DNA from: Grifola frondosa
Lineage: Eukaryota; Basidiomycota; Agaricomycetes; Polyporales; Grifolaceae
Assembly (NCBI GenBank): GCA_001683735.1
Contig: LUGG01000027.1
Span: 682,001 to 746,000, forward strand
Direction: 5' to 3'
Length of the DNA stretch: 64,000 nucleotides
Shown: piece after piece, positions 20,765 through 34,785 of the stretch
How positions within the stretch are numbered: the first letter of the stretch is position 1
Layout: the number at the start of each line of letters is the position of its first letter
Made by a program: the position numbers and the translations under genes
The notes under the pieces: generated by a model
Seen by the model: only the letters and a program-made list of their open reading frames with translations
Told to the model about the DNA's origin: nothing
The model's database searches: none

Positions 20765-22191
20765 ATCCCTGAAATATGAACGCTCGCAGTAATTATAGCG
20801 TGATCTAACGCGGGTACGTGATATTACCTGCGCCACGATCGCTTAAAACAATTGTTAATCTCCGAACTTGTATTTTGAGAGCTTGTTCCATTTGCCAAGT
20901 CTGCGGTTTGCGCCCTGTGTCGGCCATGTGTATCACACGCTACGGGCCCTCGAAGTGCCGGTGTGTCTGGACTACTATCAGCTGCCTGCTCTGGGCGGCT
21001 GTGGTCGAGCAGTGCCTGGCGGATGTCCACGCCCCTTTCCTCGCCTATGTCGTGAACTACGTGCGTCTCGTCGTTTGGATCTATTGCGAGACCGTGTCGA
21101 TTTTACGCGCACGAGGGCTCTGCAACGCAATCTCCATGTCTTCCGGGAGTATCTATGTGTGCCCACACGTGAACACCAACGTGCGCTCACTCGCCTACTC
21201 GCAGCTGAACACCCGCGCGGTCAATACTGTCGGCTGGCGAATGGATTGCGCAATGTCCCCGCGAATGGCGTGTGTGCTGCTTCTGTAGGCAGCGCTGGGC
21301 AGTCAAGGACAAGATGCACACTCTCATGTAGTGCGAGGACGCGCTTGTCCGCGCCGTGCGCAAAACGTTCTTGGGCGAGGCCGTTATACACGTTGCCTGC
21401 TGCTACGGCAGCGGCAGGCGCTCGAGACCTTCGATTTCCTGCGAGCCCTTCTGTGTGCATATCGCCCGGATGTAGACCTGCCCGCAGAATATGTACAGAC
21501 AGTTTTTGGGCTGTGCACGGTCGTCACCTCTTTTGATCTCGATCCAGGATCAATTCCTTACATTGCGTGATATGCCGCGGAGCGGGATGCGAACATCTGT
21601 GCGGCCGGTCGCCCCATACGGACGGTGGGCGCATTTATTCAGTGCACCTGCGCCCACGGCCGACACTCTGCTCCGCTTTACGGTACGACGATTCCGCGAG
21701 CCGCTATATCAGAAGAAGCAGGCACTAGTTTACAAGCCCAGAAGCTCAGAAGTCACGTCCCCACATGCCCCAGGTAAAAAAAACCCTCTGTTTCGATATC
21801 GCCTATCTTTCCTGCGTTATTCGTACGCTTCGCATTTGTATACCAATCGGAAGGCCCCGCTGATATTCCGAAATTCTGCAAATGCGAAGTTAGTAAGCTG
21901 CGAGATTGTGTTGAACTTATCAGCCTGAGCGTTGTGAGCGGAACAAGGCTGAAGACCTTCTGACTTGCGCTCACAATCAGAGCCATCAGAAATGTCTTTT
22001 CCCTTGTGCAACTCCAACTACATCTGGGACTGAATCGGGCGCACTACAACCGGGAGATAAGCAGAAAGAGTTCAGCGATCGTCCCGTGATAGCTCAACGA
22101 ACGCTCAACGAATATTCAGTGGAGGAAAGCGATCAAGTTCCACCAAAGGTATCTGCAATTTCGACTTACCTACTCCGAGCTCTGATAGAAA
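20765..22191. other. GC-rich region with overlapping frames, no gene assigned
   Basis: 20.82-21.57 kb is GC-rich and open in several frames on both strands; the longest plus-strand frame is 20868-21536. The string RQALETFDFLRALLCAYRPD (21406-21465) looks codon-like, but no family is recognised. Beyond 21.6 kb nothing is visible up to the halogenase stop. An unrecognised gene is possible at 20.8-21.6 kb. Confidence 0.25.
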
Positions 22192-24354
<2,163 letters not shown>

Positions 24355-26523
24355 TGAAGAATGTAATGAAACGAAAGTATGTTGTGGTGTTTCTTGGAAG
24401 ATGGCGGCTCATCTTATATCATGACCAGAATCATGAGTGGGAAAACTGAAATTTGGCATGTTCAGAAAAAATAGCCATAGATGGTATTACGATAGAGCAA
24501 GACCGTGGGCGTAGACTGCTCTGACGGCGATTCCGAGCATGCCCATCGACTCGGATGACCTAGTATGACTCATCCCATTGAAATGTTTCAGCTGTTGAGA
24601 CTTCATCAGCGGCGCATGTTCCGGAGACATCGCTGACATCAGAAAACTGCCAAATCTCCGGACAGAGGTAAGATCTCCATTGCTCCATGGCTCCGTCTCG
24701 CGCTGCACGAAAAGTCATTTTTCAGGTGGCGCCGGTTGCAGATACCGGTATCTGTACAATTCAGGTGGATTTCTGTGACAGAGATTCCCGTGAATTCGAC
24801 AGAGCCATGGAACCACGGTGGTTCCATGCCTCTCTCGTCCGGAGCCGATAGAGATAACATTGTTCCCTCATGATCTCCTTCTGTTCTGGCCCAACAGACG
24901 CTAGGGAAGATAACATGCTGCGCCATGATGACTTCGTACTCACAGATAACACATCTAGTCTCCCCATAGACATACCACGAACTGAGGACTGACAGATCAC
25001 TCACTTAATCATACTAAAAAGAACATTGTATGAAGTGAGGCTGTAGGCATGATAGTGATCCGTAATATCGCTATGATAGGGGTCACAATGTCCAAGACCC
25101 AAAGATTGAAGCCTTTTCCCTTTGAAATGTCATGATATGTCGAAGCTAAAGTAGTGTTGGGTGCCTGGGCGCTTGTCGATGAGCGCTGAACTTTAACGAA
25201 TCCTTAGGCGCTTGACTCCGTGAGCAACAAGTTGCAAAACAGACAAGAACAAACCCCGAACATTTAGCCGAATCACAGTAACCGCATGGATGAATAATTT
25301 GCCTCTAACTAGAGACAATTTGTTACTAATGTCTGAACTTTCCAAATGGACGGTAAGTTCACAATTCTTTAGTAACTGATGACCGCTCTTCCCTCCGTAT
25401 CTTGGGAGGACTCCTAGTAATCTTGCGCAACATATTTCTGTCTAATAAGCATCCAGCGCTTCAGTTTAATTCCTCCCCCATATCTGGTATGCATATCTCC
25501 CTTCATGTAAATGCTCTACGTTGAAGCGACCTTCGATCCTTCTTCAGATGAGGGCTAAATACCAAGGACAGTGCGTGATTCAGGGATATGCGAGCTTGAG
25601 AAGACCAGTGTATCAGACAAAATTTTCAGCTGCAAATTGACGTAGGTCTGAAAATCGTCATGGATGGCGAGTTCCGAAGGTCAGATGTCTTCGTTCGGCA
25701 GTTCAGAACAAGGCGCACGCTGTCACCTCCATCCTCAACGGTCAGCGTCTTACGGCCGATCGTGCTGTGATCCAGGCCCATGCATCACGAAATAGATAAG
25801 ACATAAGGGACGAAAGTATGTTGATCTCCCGTGATATGAGGGACGGTGTGTCAGTGTAGACGCGGGGAATCACGTAACACTGCATGCGCTCTCATCCTGA
25901 TTTCTGAAATTGCTGAATATGGCCAACTGATAGAATCATAATGCACATACACTGCAGATTCCTCGGCGCGAAAGAACACATTTTTTTTACAAGCCAGCAA
26001 CTACACCATGTATCCAATTAAGCTAGTACGGGCAACCTCGTCACCCGGCGTCACATGTACCATGACTTAGTCTCTGGTACATCGCGCACAGAGTTTCTCT
26101 GCTCTAAGTAAGTACACTAGTCTGTGTTAGGGCTCTGGAGTATCATCAGCTTACCTTCCGTTGCCTCTTGCGGCCTGTTTCCACTTGTTTTGACAGGCTT
26201 CAATGTATGAATCGCCTCTGCGGCTGCCAGTTCCGTACGAAACCGCCGTGGGCCCTTTAACGGAGAATCGTTCATCCCGGACATATTGGCCCCATTCGTG
26301 GTGCTTCATCGGATATTCTTTAATAAAGGAGCCTGACTGGATTCTTCATGCTATGATTACATATCCGCTCTGATTCACAGCCTATCGTCTGCATTCTATC
26401 ACTCGGAGACATTGGTATCCAAACTTAAAATAGGTGAGCTTTACCACCCCCTACTGGTTGTCCTTTCACATCCGAACATACAATAGTACCTAGGCCCCGT
26501 ATCCCTTGGTATCGCTGCCTACC
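24355..26523. other. 2.2 kb spacer between divergent halogenase and aminotransferase genes
   Basis: The halogenase reads leftwards and the aminotransferase rightwards, so both promoters fall in this interval. Minus-strand frames at 24.49-25.00 kb (for example ASVGPEQKEIMREQCYLY) look partly coding but belong to no family I recognise. 25.0-26.4 kb shows nothing. Confidence 0.3.
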
Positions 26524-28264
26524 ATGACCCTCCACAAACCCAGCTCGATTGATCTCTCGCATCATCTCTCCTCGGAGGCGCGGGGTAGGACTCCAAATCC
26601 CATGAAGGAAATATTTCGATTGATTCAACGTAAGCCAAACCTGATCTCGTTAGCAAACGGTATGCACAACTGTCTACTGTACTCGTAATCTACATTCCTG
26701 ACACTTCTTCACTACAGGAGATCCCCACTTTTCGCTCTACCCTATCCGGAAAGTTGTCTTCGATGTGGCTTCTGTGGCTGAAATTGATCCGGTTGCATCC
26801 TGGAAAGCCGCCACTCCCACTACACAGTCGCAAGAGTTGATTTCGTCGGGGGATAGCTCGTGCGTGCTACCGATTAAGACGGTGCTAGGGTATGGTCACG
26901 GGTCTGGCTGTACAGAGGCGCAACAGGCTGTCACAACGCTGACCAACTTTTATCATTCTCCGCCGAATCATGTCGTTACGCTCACTCTTGGCAATTCGGA
27001 TGGTATTTCTAAGTGCTTCAGACTGTTGGGGGACCCTGGGGATCACTTTTTGGCGGACGAATTTTCATTTACCTCCGTAACAAAAGCTGCTCTTTCGCAA
27101 GGCATAACCTGGATTCCAGTTCAAAATAGATGGTGGAGGACTAGTTCCCGAGGAACTTGAAAAGATCCTAACAGAGTGGAAAAGTGGGCGACGTCGAAAG
27201 CCTCACGTTTTATACACTGTCCCGTTAGTACCGTATCTTCGTGTTATCCTCATGCTCATTTCTATTCTTAGATGCGGACAGAATCCCACTGGTTCCAACC
27301 TGAGCATCGAACGTCGGAAAAGGATTTACAACATTGCTCAGCGATTTGACCTCATCATAGTGGAGGACGGTGAGTATACATCGTTTCATTCACTTATATA
27401 CGTCATCATATGCTACACAGATCCGTACTATTTCCTGCAGTACGGCTCGGCACAATCTCAAGAGACCTGCCATACTGCGCCGTTCATGGCATCGTTCTTG
27501 TCTATGGACACAGATGGCAGAGTGATGCGCCTGGATAGGTTAGTATTCATCTCCATTACAGATATGCGACTATTGATTCTTCATTGCAGTTTCAGTAAAA
27601 TTATCGCTCCAGGAATGCGTCTAGGCTGGCTGACAACCAATCCTACATTTCATGCGCACCTCATCTCCTACATCGATTCCTCCACTCAATTTCCCCATGC
27701 CTTTGGCCAAATGTTCATCGCAGAGATACTAGGTGTGCATGGGTGGCAATTGGAGGGATTCGACCGATGGGTGCGCAGCATGCGTGCAGAATACCAGCGC
27801 CGGCGCGATTTATTTATGAACATTTTTACACGGACCGTCGGGAATACTGGGTGGGCGAGTGCGAGCCCACCAGACGCGGGCATGTTCGTATGGATCCGAG
27901 TGAACGTTGAACTCCACTCGCGATACAGAAGGGTCTGCACAGGCAAAATCATGGATGGCCCTCAATCGTGCACGCGTACTAATGTTCCTCAGCTCATGCA
28001 AGAGCTTTTCGAGCGATGCATGGACAATGGCCTGATCATTATGCCTGCGTCCATATTTGCACTTAAAGCTCTTCCAGAATATGACGGCGCAAATGATCGC
28101 ATTGAAGATGTGAGTGGTGTGTGATTCACGAGTGTGATTTCCTAATGGCTTGATATCTGCAGCGTTCGAACTTCTTGCGGGCAACGTTCGCTGGCGCTGA
28201 AGAGAGCATGGAGGCAGGCTTGACTATCCTTGCGGATGTCTTGGATGGTTTCTTCGCTGCTTAG
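26524..28264 (+). CDS. PLP-dependent aminotransferase, Aro8/aminoadipate type (class I/II)
   Basis: Transfers amino groups between aromatic or 2-aminoadipate amino acids and 2-oxo acids. ATG 26524 opens MTLHKPSSIDLSHHLSSEA and EIFRLIQRKPNLISLANG, then an intron. The next exon has DPHFSLYPIRKVVFDV, LGYGHGSGCTEAQQAV and VVTLTLGNSDGISKCFRLL. After GITWIPVQ the frame slips at an A-run near 27123-27126 (one base too many) and continues as GGGLVPEELEKIL. Further exons give CGQNPTGSNLSIERRKRIY, IIVEDG, DPYYFLQY and the PLP-lysine motif SFSKIIAPGMRLGW (about 27591-27632). C-terminal blocks are DAGMFVWIRV, LMQELFERCMDNGLIIMP and a last exon FLRATFAGAEESMEAGL ending at TAG 28262-28264. All catalytic landmarks are seen. 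It may serve primary metabolism rather than a cluster. Confidence 0.85.
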
Positions 28265-30077
28265 CTAGATGTCCTTCTGAACCGATATGGAGCCATCTAT
28301 TTCCGACTATTCCCGACTGGCGTAGAACTGTATTCACACATTTTAGTTCCCTGCACGATCACCGTGACATAAATCTAGAACAATGCGAGAAATCATCGCA
28401 GATCAAAAATTTTACATGTTCAGCAGCGTGTGGAGATGTTAGCGAACACGATTTCGTCAGAAGCATATAATTGCGGAAGCCTTTCATCTCCTTCTGGAGG
28501 AGGTGGTGGTGGCGGATTGCTTCTGACGGTGAAGTAGACTACAACAAATCGGACGCGGTTCGACCAGTAATCTACCCACTATCAACGAACTCTGTTTAGA
28601 TCAGCCCCCACGTACCTATGAACTGTGTGGAATGGAATCGTAGAATCATGTCCTGATATTGTGTAGAGGACTAATGTTAGGCGGAAGCTGTGTGACGTTG
28701 TATCCTCTATAGAAGCAGTATCTATGCAGTTCGACCTGAAAATCATCTTTATCGCGCCTTTTATTCCTGAAAATCTCTGCAATTATTGTTTTCGTAGAGT
28801 TCGAGGTCCCGACCCGTTGACCGGCGTGGCCATTGAGTCTATGTCATTAAATGTATGCGGCGGGGTTGCCTTTCCTCACTTCATGCCGGACGACATCCCC
28901 AGAGTTGCGAAGGCTTCGTCGTAATATGTAAAGGTGTTGACATATTAAGATGGTAGTATGAATGCGGCACCACATCCTGATCACTGATCTATGGTTAGTT
29001 TGTCTCCGATCATGTCGCACATGGCCTTAACTGCCTTAACTAGCTTTTCCATCTCAGCGAGCGAACTAGATCAAATGCCTTTCCTTCGATTTCTAAACAA
29101 AATTCGGTGCTGACAATGACCTGTACTGCGCCCAAATATCTGGCAGAGCTACCCCTTGGACTCGTTACCGGGTGGTATTCCGGAGTCTTCGCCTAGCGTA
29201 AATAGACACCCTTGCACAATATGCGTAGGATCGTCCCGATGTGCATATGATGCAGCCGTGGGGATCTGTTCCGTGACTTTGAGCCGAAATGGTGTAGATC
29301 GGTAAGCCGCTGTCATCATCGCTGGGAAGGCAATGTGGCCCGTTGATTGGTGGTTGGGGTCACTACCACGCACGACGCATCGTGTTGGCTTTGCATCAGC
29401 TTTGGTAGATGCGATCGAAATGGTTGGACTTCTTTGTGCTGCGACATGAGCTCCAACGGAAAACACGATTCGAGAAGCACATACTATTGCAGAAATAAAC
29501 GTGAAACAACGCTATATGATCGAACAACCATCATTCGTGGCGAGGCTGAAGCGAGATGGGTACATCCATGACATCGACCGGCCACACGGTGATGATGGTA
29601 ACGGCGATGCATTCCTGTGGGCGGTGTCTGAGGAACCTATCGTCTTCTTGCATGCCGAGCGTTGCAGGGAAGACTGCGTATTGTCAGAACGAAGTAATCC
29701 CGTCCCAACCAAATAGATCGCCTAGTGCAGCATACGCGTTAAATATTGAGGATGGACACCTAGAATTGAGCAATATCCCGGGTTATAGAGTAACGAAGCT
29801 CCATCTGCAGTGTGAGGATTACAAAACCAGACACAGGGGATGTAACTGGCGTTACGACAGCATAGGCATACGCATAATCTGTTATCCGAGTCACGACTAT
29901 GCTCAAATCTGTCGGGCAGGCTAGTCAAACAAGATGAGATGAACGCCATAGAAGATGATGAGTGCATTTCAGCAGAAGTAGAATGTGAATAGCACTCCCG
30001 TGATTGGGTTTTCGAGGAGAGGCCCGAGTGCAGTTACGCAAAAGCCTACGCCGACGCGTAATCTGCGACGGGTAGCG
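28265..30077. other. 1.8 kb without a recognised gene
   Basis: Frames such as 29149-29466 (-) and 29556-29924 (+) overlap each other and show no known motif. The minus-strand frame includes HIAFPAMMTAAYRSTPFRL and could be an exon of an unknown gene; nothing firmer can be said. Confidence 0.2.
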
Positions 30078-30678
30078 TCAGATGCAGGGAGAGGACAGAG
30101 TGTGGACTGAGTGAAGCGAGGGTGACGGGAAGCAATGACGCAACTGACGAGCGAACGGTGGTGGAGGGAAGGAGGGCATTAGAAGAATACTTGAAATGAA
30201 AGTCGATGACGCACATCCTCCAGTGATGAACTCATCGAGTACCGTGAACAGCATTGTGCCCACGGTGTTCGTCGCCGCAAAAATGACGAACACAAGGGCC
30301 GCGCTAATGACGAAGACATATGGCGTACGGGCCGACATGGTCGATAGGGTAATTAATTGTGATACACCCGAAGATAGACGATACGTTCACAGTTGCGAGC
30401 TGAAATGAGGCATTGCTGTGGATCGTGGGTGTAGCAGGAAGTATGTAGGTACGGAGCAGAACAGAGGCTCGGAGATCATCCGTTTCGTTAACGTATAACT
30501 GGATGTAGGAGTCTGGTGAGATCCGGAGTGGACTACACGCTGGTATTTGAGGGATACTTACTTCTGCTGATGGATATAAGTATTCGTATATCATCGGGCT
30601 GCGTGCAGCATCATGAGGCCGTCGAGTTCGAAGGGAAGTGTGCAAAATTACTCTGAGCCAATGAGTGTTATGTCGCAT
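30078..30678 (-). CDS. Hypothetical membrane-anchored protein (partial model)
   Basis: Two adjacent minus-strand frames may be exons of one gene. One (30678-30304) contains SPDSYIQLYVNETDDLRASV and LLRTYILPATPTIHSNASFQ. The other opens at ATG 30338 with TPYVFVISAALVFVIFAA, a clear hydrophobic helix, then TMLFTVLDEFITGG. The order of the pieces relative to each other is unclear because they overlap. I recognise no family. If real, the protein has one membrane helix and an extramembrane domain. Confidence 0.3.
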
Positions 30679-30865
30679 AATTGTTTACGTGCTTGAAAAC
30701 GTTGAGCGAGCGCCCGGCTAGGCCAGCGCCACAAACGTCGGCAATTTGCGGCAGCACTTGCCATATGCCAGCGCCCGTATCAAAAGCTCTCTAGCATCAA
30801 ATCATCCTTGCACGTACACATGTTGCTGAATTCTCGACTCCACGAGTATTCCAGGGTATGCGAAC

Positions 30866-32050
30866 TTGAGCATCAGTGACTTATCAATATTATTTGGGGC
30901 TGTTCGAGTCAGGACAGCCGAAGACGACTGGTTTGACTCGTATTTCGCCATGGTATTGGAGCTCATAAGGAGGTACGTTGAACGTTATATAGATTTTTCT
31001 AGACTGTTGACTCCTGCAAAGACCTGGGCACCTGTTATCCAACGCTTGCTCTCAGAAATTGCGGCTTCTAGCTCTCCGCTCTATGTAAACGAGATTTGGG
31101 CTCTGGATTGCGTCCAACACGGAGATAGCGGTCTTCTCAACGCAGACGCTCTTGAAGATACGTGTAAGTTCTTCGAATGCGATGCTCTAATGAACAAGGC
31201 TCATGGTGCCTGACAGTTGATTGCGCAGGTTACGCCAGAGACCTCGTGAACTTTTTGCTCCATTATTTACCAGAGGACACGTCCCCTGCGGGTAGAATGT
31301 CAGCTAATCTATCACGCCTTCCGGAATCAGTTACAGATCGTCGCAAAATCCATGGATTTTCCAACCGTACAGTTGTAGGGTGGGCCATTCAGTTGGTGCA
31401 TGCTCGTTGTGAGTTTTATATTGACGATCGACTGTTCCCCAAGATTCGATATAATTATAATTTGCAGGATAAATCCTGCTGTGGAATATCCCGCGCTGTT
31501 GTCATCTCTGTGTTAAATACATCGACGGCCACCGTAAGAATGAAGCCATGTGCCTTCGACGGCGTTGGCTCTGGGACTCGATGTACGTGCCACAATTGCG
31601 CTAGTTGCTCTCACTTTGACTACCTTTCCTCTTCGTTTTAGGGAAGACGCCACCAGAGACATCCACAAAAGTGGTTATTATCGATCTTGGGATACTAAAT
31701 GCCTTCAACAGTTCTTGAAATATGCCATAATCCGGACGTCCGATGGCAAATTTCGCTTGAAGACCCATCCATACTTTGTACGCTTACTCTATTGAACACA
31801 AATTCGCTTGCTCATCCAATGGCATATTCAGGAGTCGTTGATGATGTACGAGCGTCTGATGGTCTACGAAGCTTGGGAGCTCCTTGATAAAATCAACCCA
31901 TCTATTGCATTGCACTGGGTGTGGGGCGGTAAGAGTGAAAGGGCTGGAGGGCCAGTGATACAAGCCCAAATTACGTATAGACGGAAGTGCAACTGCTCAA
32001 ACAACTTACATCCCAACGTCGGACATCTCGTGAGCCTCATTCATCTGTGA
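30866..32050 (+). CDS. Alpha/beta-hydrolase fold protein, frame disrupted
   Basis: Family of fungal alpha/beta hydrolases (esterase or lactonase-like, substrate unknown). Exons read TWAPVIQRLLSEIAASSSPL, EIWALDCVQHGDSGLLNAD, YARDLVNFLLHYLPEDT and SRLPESVTDRRKIHGFSNRT. Next comes the nucleophile elbow GHSVGAC at about 31383-31403, which needs one more base in a G-run to stay in frame. Then AVEYPALLSSL, an exon with YYRSWDTKCLQQFLKYAII and TSDGKFRLKTHPYF, and the C-terminus YERLMVYEAWELLDKINPS, LHWVWGG and NVGHLV, whose His is the likely catalytic one. The N-terminal exons are not firmly placed. Either a working gene with read errors or a recent pseudogene. Confidence 0.65.
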
Positions 32051-33440
32051 ATAGCCGCGGACAGCATGATAATTCTATGCAACCTATAGCTACTTCCGGA
32101 GATACCGGACCTTCTTGGTACGTGTTACCAATAATGAGCTGATCGCGGTCGAATCCTAGGGATGAATGCGTTTCGATTCTTGTGTAGTCGATACTGCGAA
32201 CGTGGTAGCAGGTTGTGAGGCCGTGATGTGGGGTCTATGGTCATATTTCTCCTTGGTCCAGACTTCTCGTAGTACGGACGTTCGGGTCTGATACATACGT
32301 TTTGGTTCGTGACACGGTTTTCATGGCTCTAACTGATTCATGCACATAACCCGCGAACCTTGCTTGAACGCTTACAAAAACGCAACAACTCCGCTGCGAC
32401 GACAGTAAAGCGCAAAGCGGCTTTTCAGTTCCGCGGCGCTGATCTAGAGTTTCCGTATTATTGCACAAATGGAATCGCGGGAGTAAACAACATAAAAGCT
32501 CCGATTGCTAGATATCGATCACGATCGGAACTCACGACTGTCGACGGCACGGCGGACATTCCCGGCAGCCGTTGACCGAGAAATGCACGCTACATTCCCG
32601 CGTCGTCTTACCTAATTCGGACTTGTGTGGGCAATATTAGCATAGAGAATGCGTTAATTATTCGGAGTATTTTCTGCGAGTTTTCCGGAATATTATTGCT
32701 GTGCTGCCGCACCTTGGAATATTCGTCCGAAAGTCAACGTGGTCCGGCACTATCCGGGTTAGGGGTATTCTACCCCCGAAACAATTTCCGAAGCCCGCGA
32801 GCTTTGCCTGAAATGAAAACTGCCTCAAGACTATCTCGACATGGATAATGCACGTGCTTTCCTTGATCACATGATATGAGAACTCACCTCTGAGGTGGCG
32901 GAAAGCTGCTCGAAATTCCACAGTGGTTTCCGCGACCACGACCATGATGTCACCCAGCTCTGCAATGACCTCCACGCCGTCTGGCGCGAGTGTCGACTAT
33001 ACTCGCTCGCACAATATTCTTCAATGACTGGCGCGGCTGCACTTTGTTGTCCCCACGTATCACGTTCACGCCGAGTTTTGCACTTACGAGAATGTTCATC
33101 TCATCACGTACAGCAGCATTTTCGCGGTGGCCTCTGCCATCGAAGCCCGACGATTTACCATCTTACCACCCCAGAACACTCGCATCGCTCGAGACGCCCC
33201 GGCTGCCGACCACCTTGCCCGCCCTGCCCTCTTCTGCACGGACTTCTCTCCTCGACGCATCATTCCCGCCCACCTTGTCCCCGCGCCACCCAAATGTTCC
33301 GCTTCCACTGATGTCCACATGATCTGCAGATGAGGAATAGTTCAGGGCATCCATCGCCCAGACTGTACAGGGGGTGCTCATATTGAAGGGGAAGCAATGG
33401 AAAAGTGAAGCGGGCTGCCGAGAACCGCTACGTGAGGAGG
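32051..33440. other. Unassigned region with a possible minus-strand exon
   Basis: No family is recognised. On the minus strand 32905-33000 reads DGVEVIAELGDIMVVVAETT followed by a GTGAGT donor, which looks like a real exon. Upstream frames (33040-33320) are open but unidentifiable. The rest is non-coding by inspection. Confidence 0.25.
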
Positions 33441-33445
33441 CATGG

Positions 33446-33960
33446 TCAGAAGAACGGCGTGAAACTGCTGTTTATCCATGCAAACGGCTTCCCAAACGAG
33501 GTGCGCGCGTCCTTTCTCTCTCGTCACATCGAAACAAGCCTTCAATTCCACAGATATGGGAAACCACGCTGCTGCACCTCATAGCTTCCAACCACCCACA
33601 GTGCGCCATCGACGGGATCCGGGTATGGGAAGCCATCAACCATGGCGACGCGTCTCTCGTGAATGCCCAGAATATCTGCACACTCTGTACATGGTGTCTC
33701 CCATTCTCTCCCACTTCATTTTCTGACCTCTCTCGCTAGACGAGTCGCGCGACATTCTCCACTTCTTCATGCGCTACCTGCCCTGCTCCCTTGTCGACAT
33801 GTCTTCTGGTTCATCTCTCTCGCGCCGCGCCTCTCTCGCTGGCTACTTCTCAAACCTGCCCATACGCCTCTGTCTCGCCGGTCTCTGTCTCGCCGGTCTC
33901 TGTCTCGCCGGTCTCCGTTCTCGCAAATCGACCGCATCTCCCGCGCACGCCCAGGACTCG
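33446..33960 (+). pseudogene. Second alpha/beta-hydrolase copy, truncated
   Basis: Exon pieces parallel the hydrolase at 30.9-32.0 kb. GVKLLFIHANGFPNE (oxyanion-loop region) runs to a GTGCGC donor near 33499. IWETTLLHLIASNH, IDGIRVWEAINHGDASLVNAQ (compare ALDCVQHGDSGLLNAD in the other copy) and, after a further intron, DESRDILHFFMRYLP follow. The sequence then runs into a 15-bp tandem repeat (CLAGL repeated three times, about 33869-33914) and loses similarity; the catalytic Ser and His regions are absent. A diverged, truncated paralogue. Confidence 0.5.
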
Positions 33961-34039
33961 AGCAGCTGCACCGCCTACGTTGTCTACCAGCATCCCACCA
34001 TCATTCGCGATGCTGATGCCACCGCGAATTTCCCTTGAT

Positions 34040-34220
34040 ACATCCTCAGAGCCCAAATAGGCGGCGCTCACTCTCGCGTCTCACGCGCACCTGCAAGGCA
34101 TTCAAGGAGCCCTTGCTGAACGTCCTCTGGCGTGACCTTGACTCGCTCACACTACTCACTGTGCTCTTCCCTAATGTGTTCCTCAAGTGTGCACGCCGGT
34201 ACGCTTTCTTCTTCCGCTGA
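34040..34220 (+). pseudogene. F-box-like protein fragment
   Basis: The frame reads RRRSLSRLTRTCKAFKEPLL and NVLWRDLDSLTLL, close to the agaricomycete F-box pattern 'LARTCRAFKEPALNVLWRDL'. The surrounding exons of such a gene (long leucine-rich C-terminus) are not found. Element 2 is inserted 66 bp downstream, so the gene was probably cut by it or was already a fragment. Confidence 0.45.
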
Positions 34221-34286
34221 AGCCCGTGCTGCCCATGATGCTCACACCGGCCGCACAGACGAAAACACCGCAGCGCGACGACCGGG

Positions 34287-34785
34287 TGTTAAGACCGTTA
34301 CCGATGGCTACCTATCGAGGTGCCAAGTGTGCAGGGGTCCTAGAGGTCTAGGGGTCCTAGGTCCTAAGTTCAAGGTTGAGGACTTCTACTAGAGAAGTTC
34401 TCGAGGATGCGGATGAAAGGGAGACGGAGCGAAGCGGGCAGGAAGGCACGCTTATAGCGGAGTCTGGGGTAGAACGGTAGAATTGAACGAAGAGATCGAA
34501 CTAGCGATCATCTTCGAAGTACTGCTATTTATACAGGAGTCCATGGTCCGTGCGCAACAACTCGTAACTAATCGGAACAAGTAACTAACGGTATCATACG
34601 ATGTGGCACTTGGTCCGTGCGCTACAAACGTATCGTGGGAAAGAAAAAGGAAAACGGGTTACTGGTCACGTGCATAAAGCACATAGCGAGTAACGGAGTA
34701 GCCCACTGTCCCCGACAACAAAGAAAGTATCGAACCAACAAGTAAAAACAATAACCAACGATAATGCTTACGACCGTTTGTAACA
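34287..34785 (-). repeat. Element 2 3' LTR
   Basis: The 499-bp LTR at the downstream end of the minus-strand element. On the element strand a polypurine tract (AGAGAGGGGGG, about 34789-34799) sits just before it. The last codons and stop of ORF3 lie inside it. Confidence 0.92.

Noticed and set aside
20818..21570. Long overlapping open frames on both strands
   Set aside because: The region is GC-rich, so stops are rare in all frames. No frame shows a family motif or consistent exon borders.
33850..33920. Minus-strand ETG-repeat peptide
   Set aside because: It is the antisense of the 15-bp tandem repeat in the truncated hydrolase copy, with no supporting exons.
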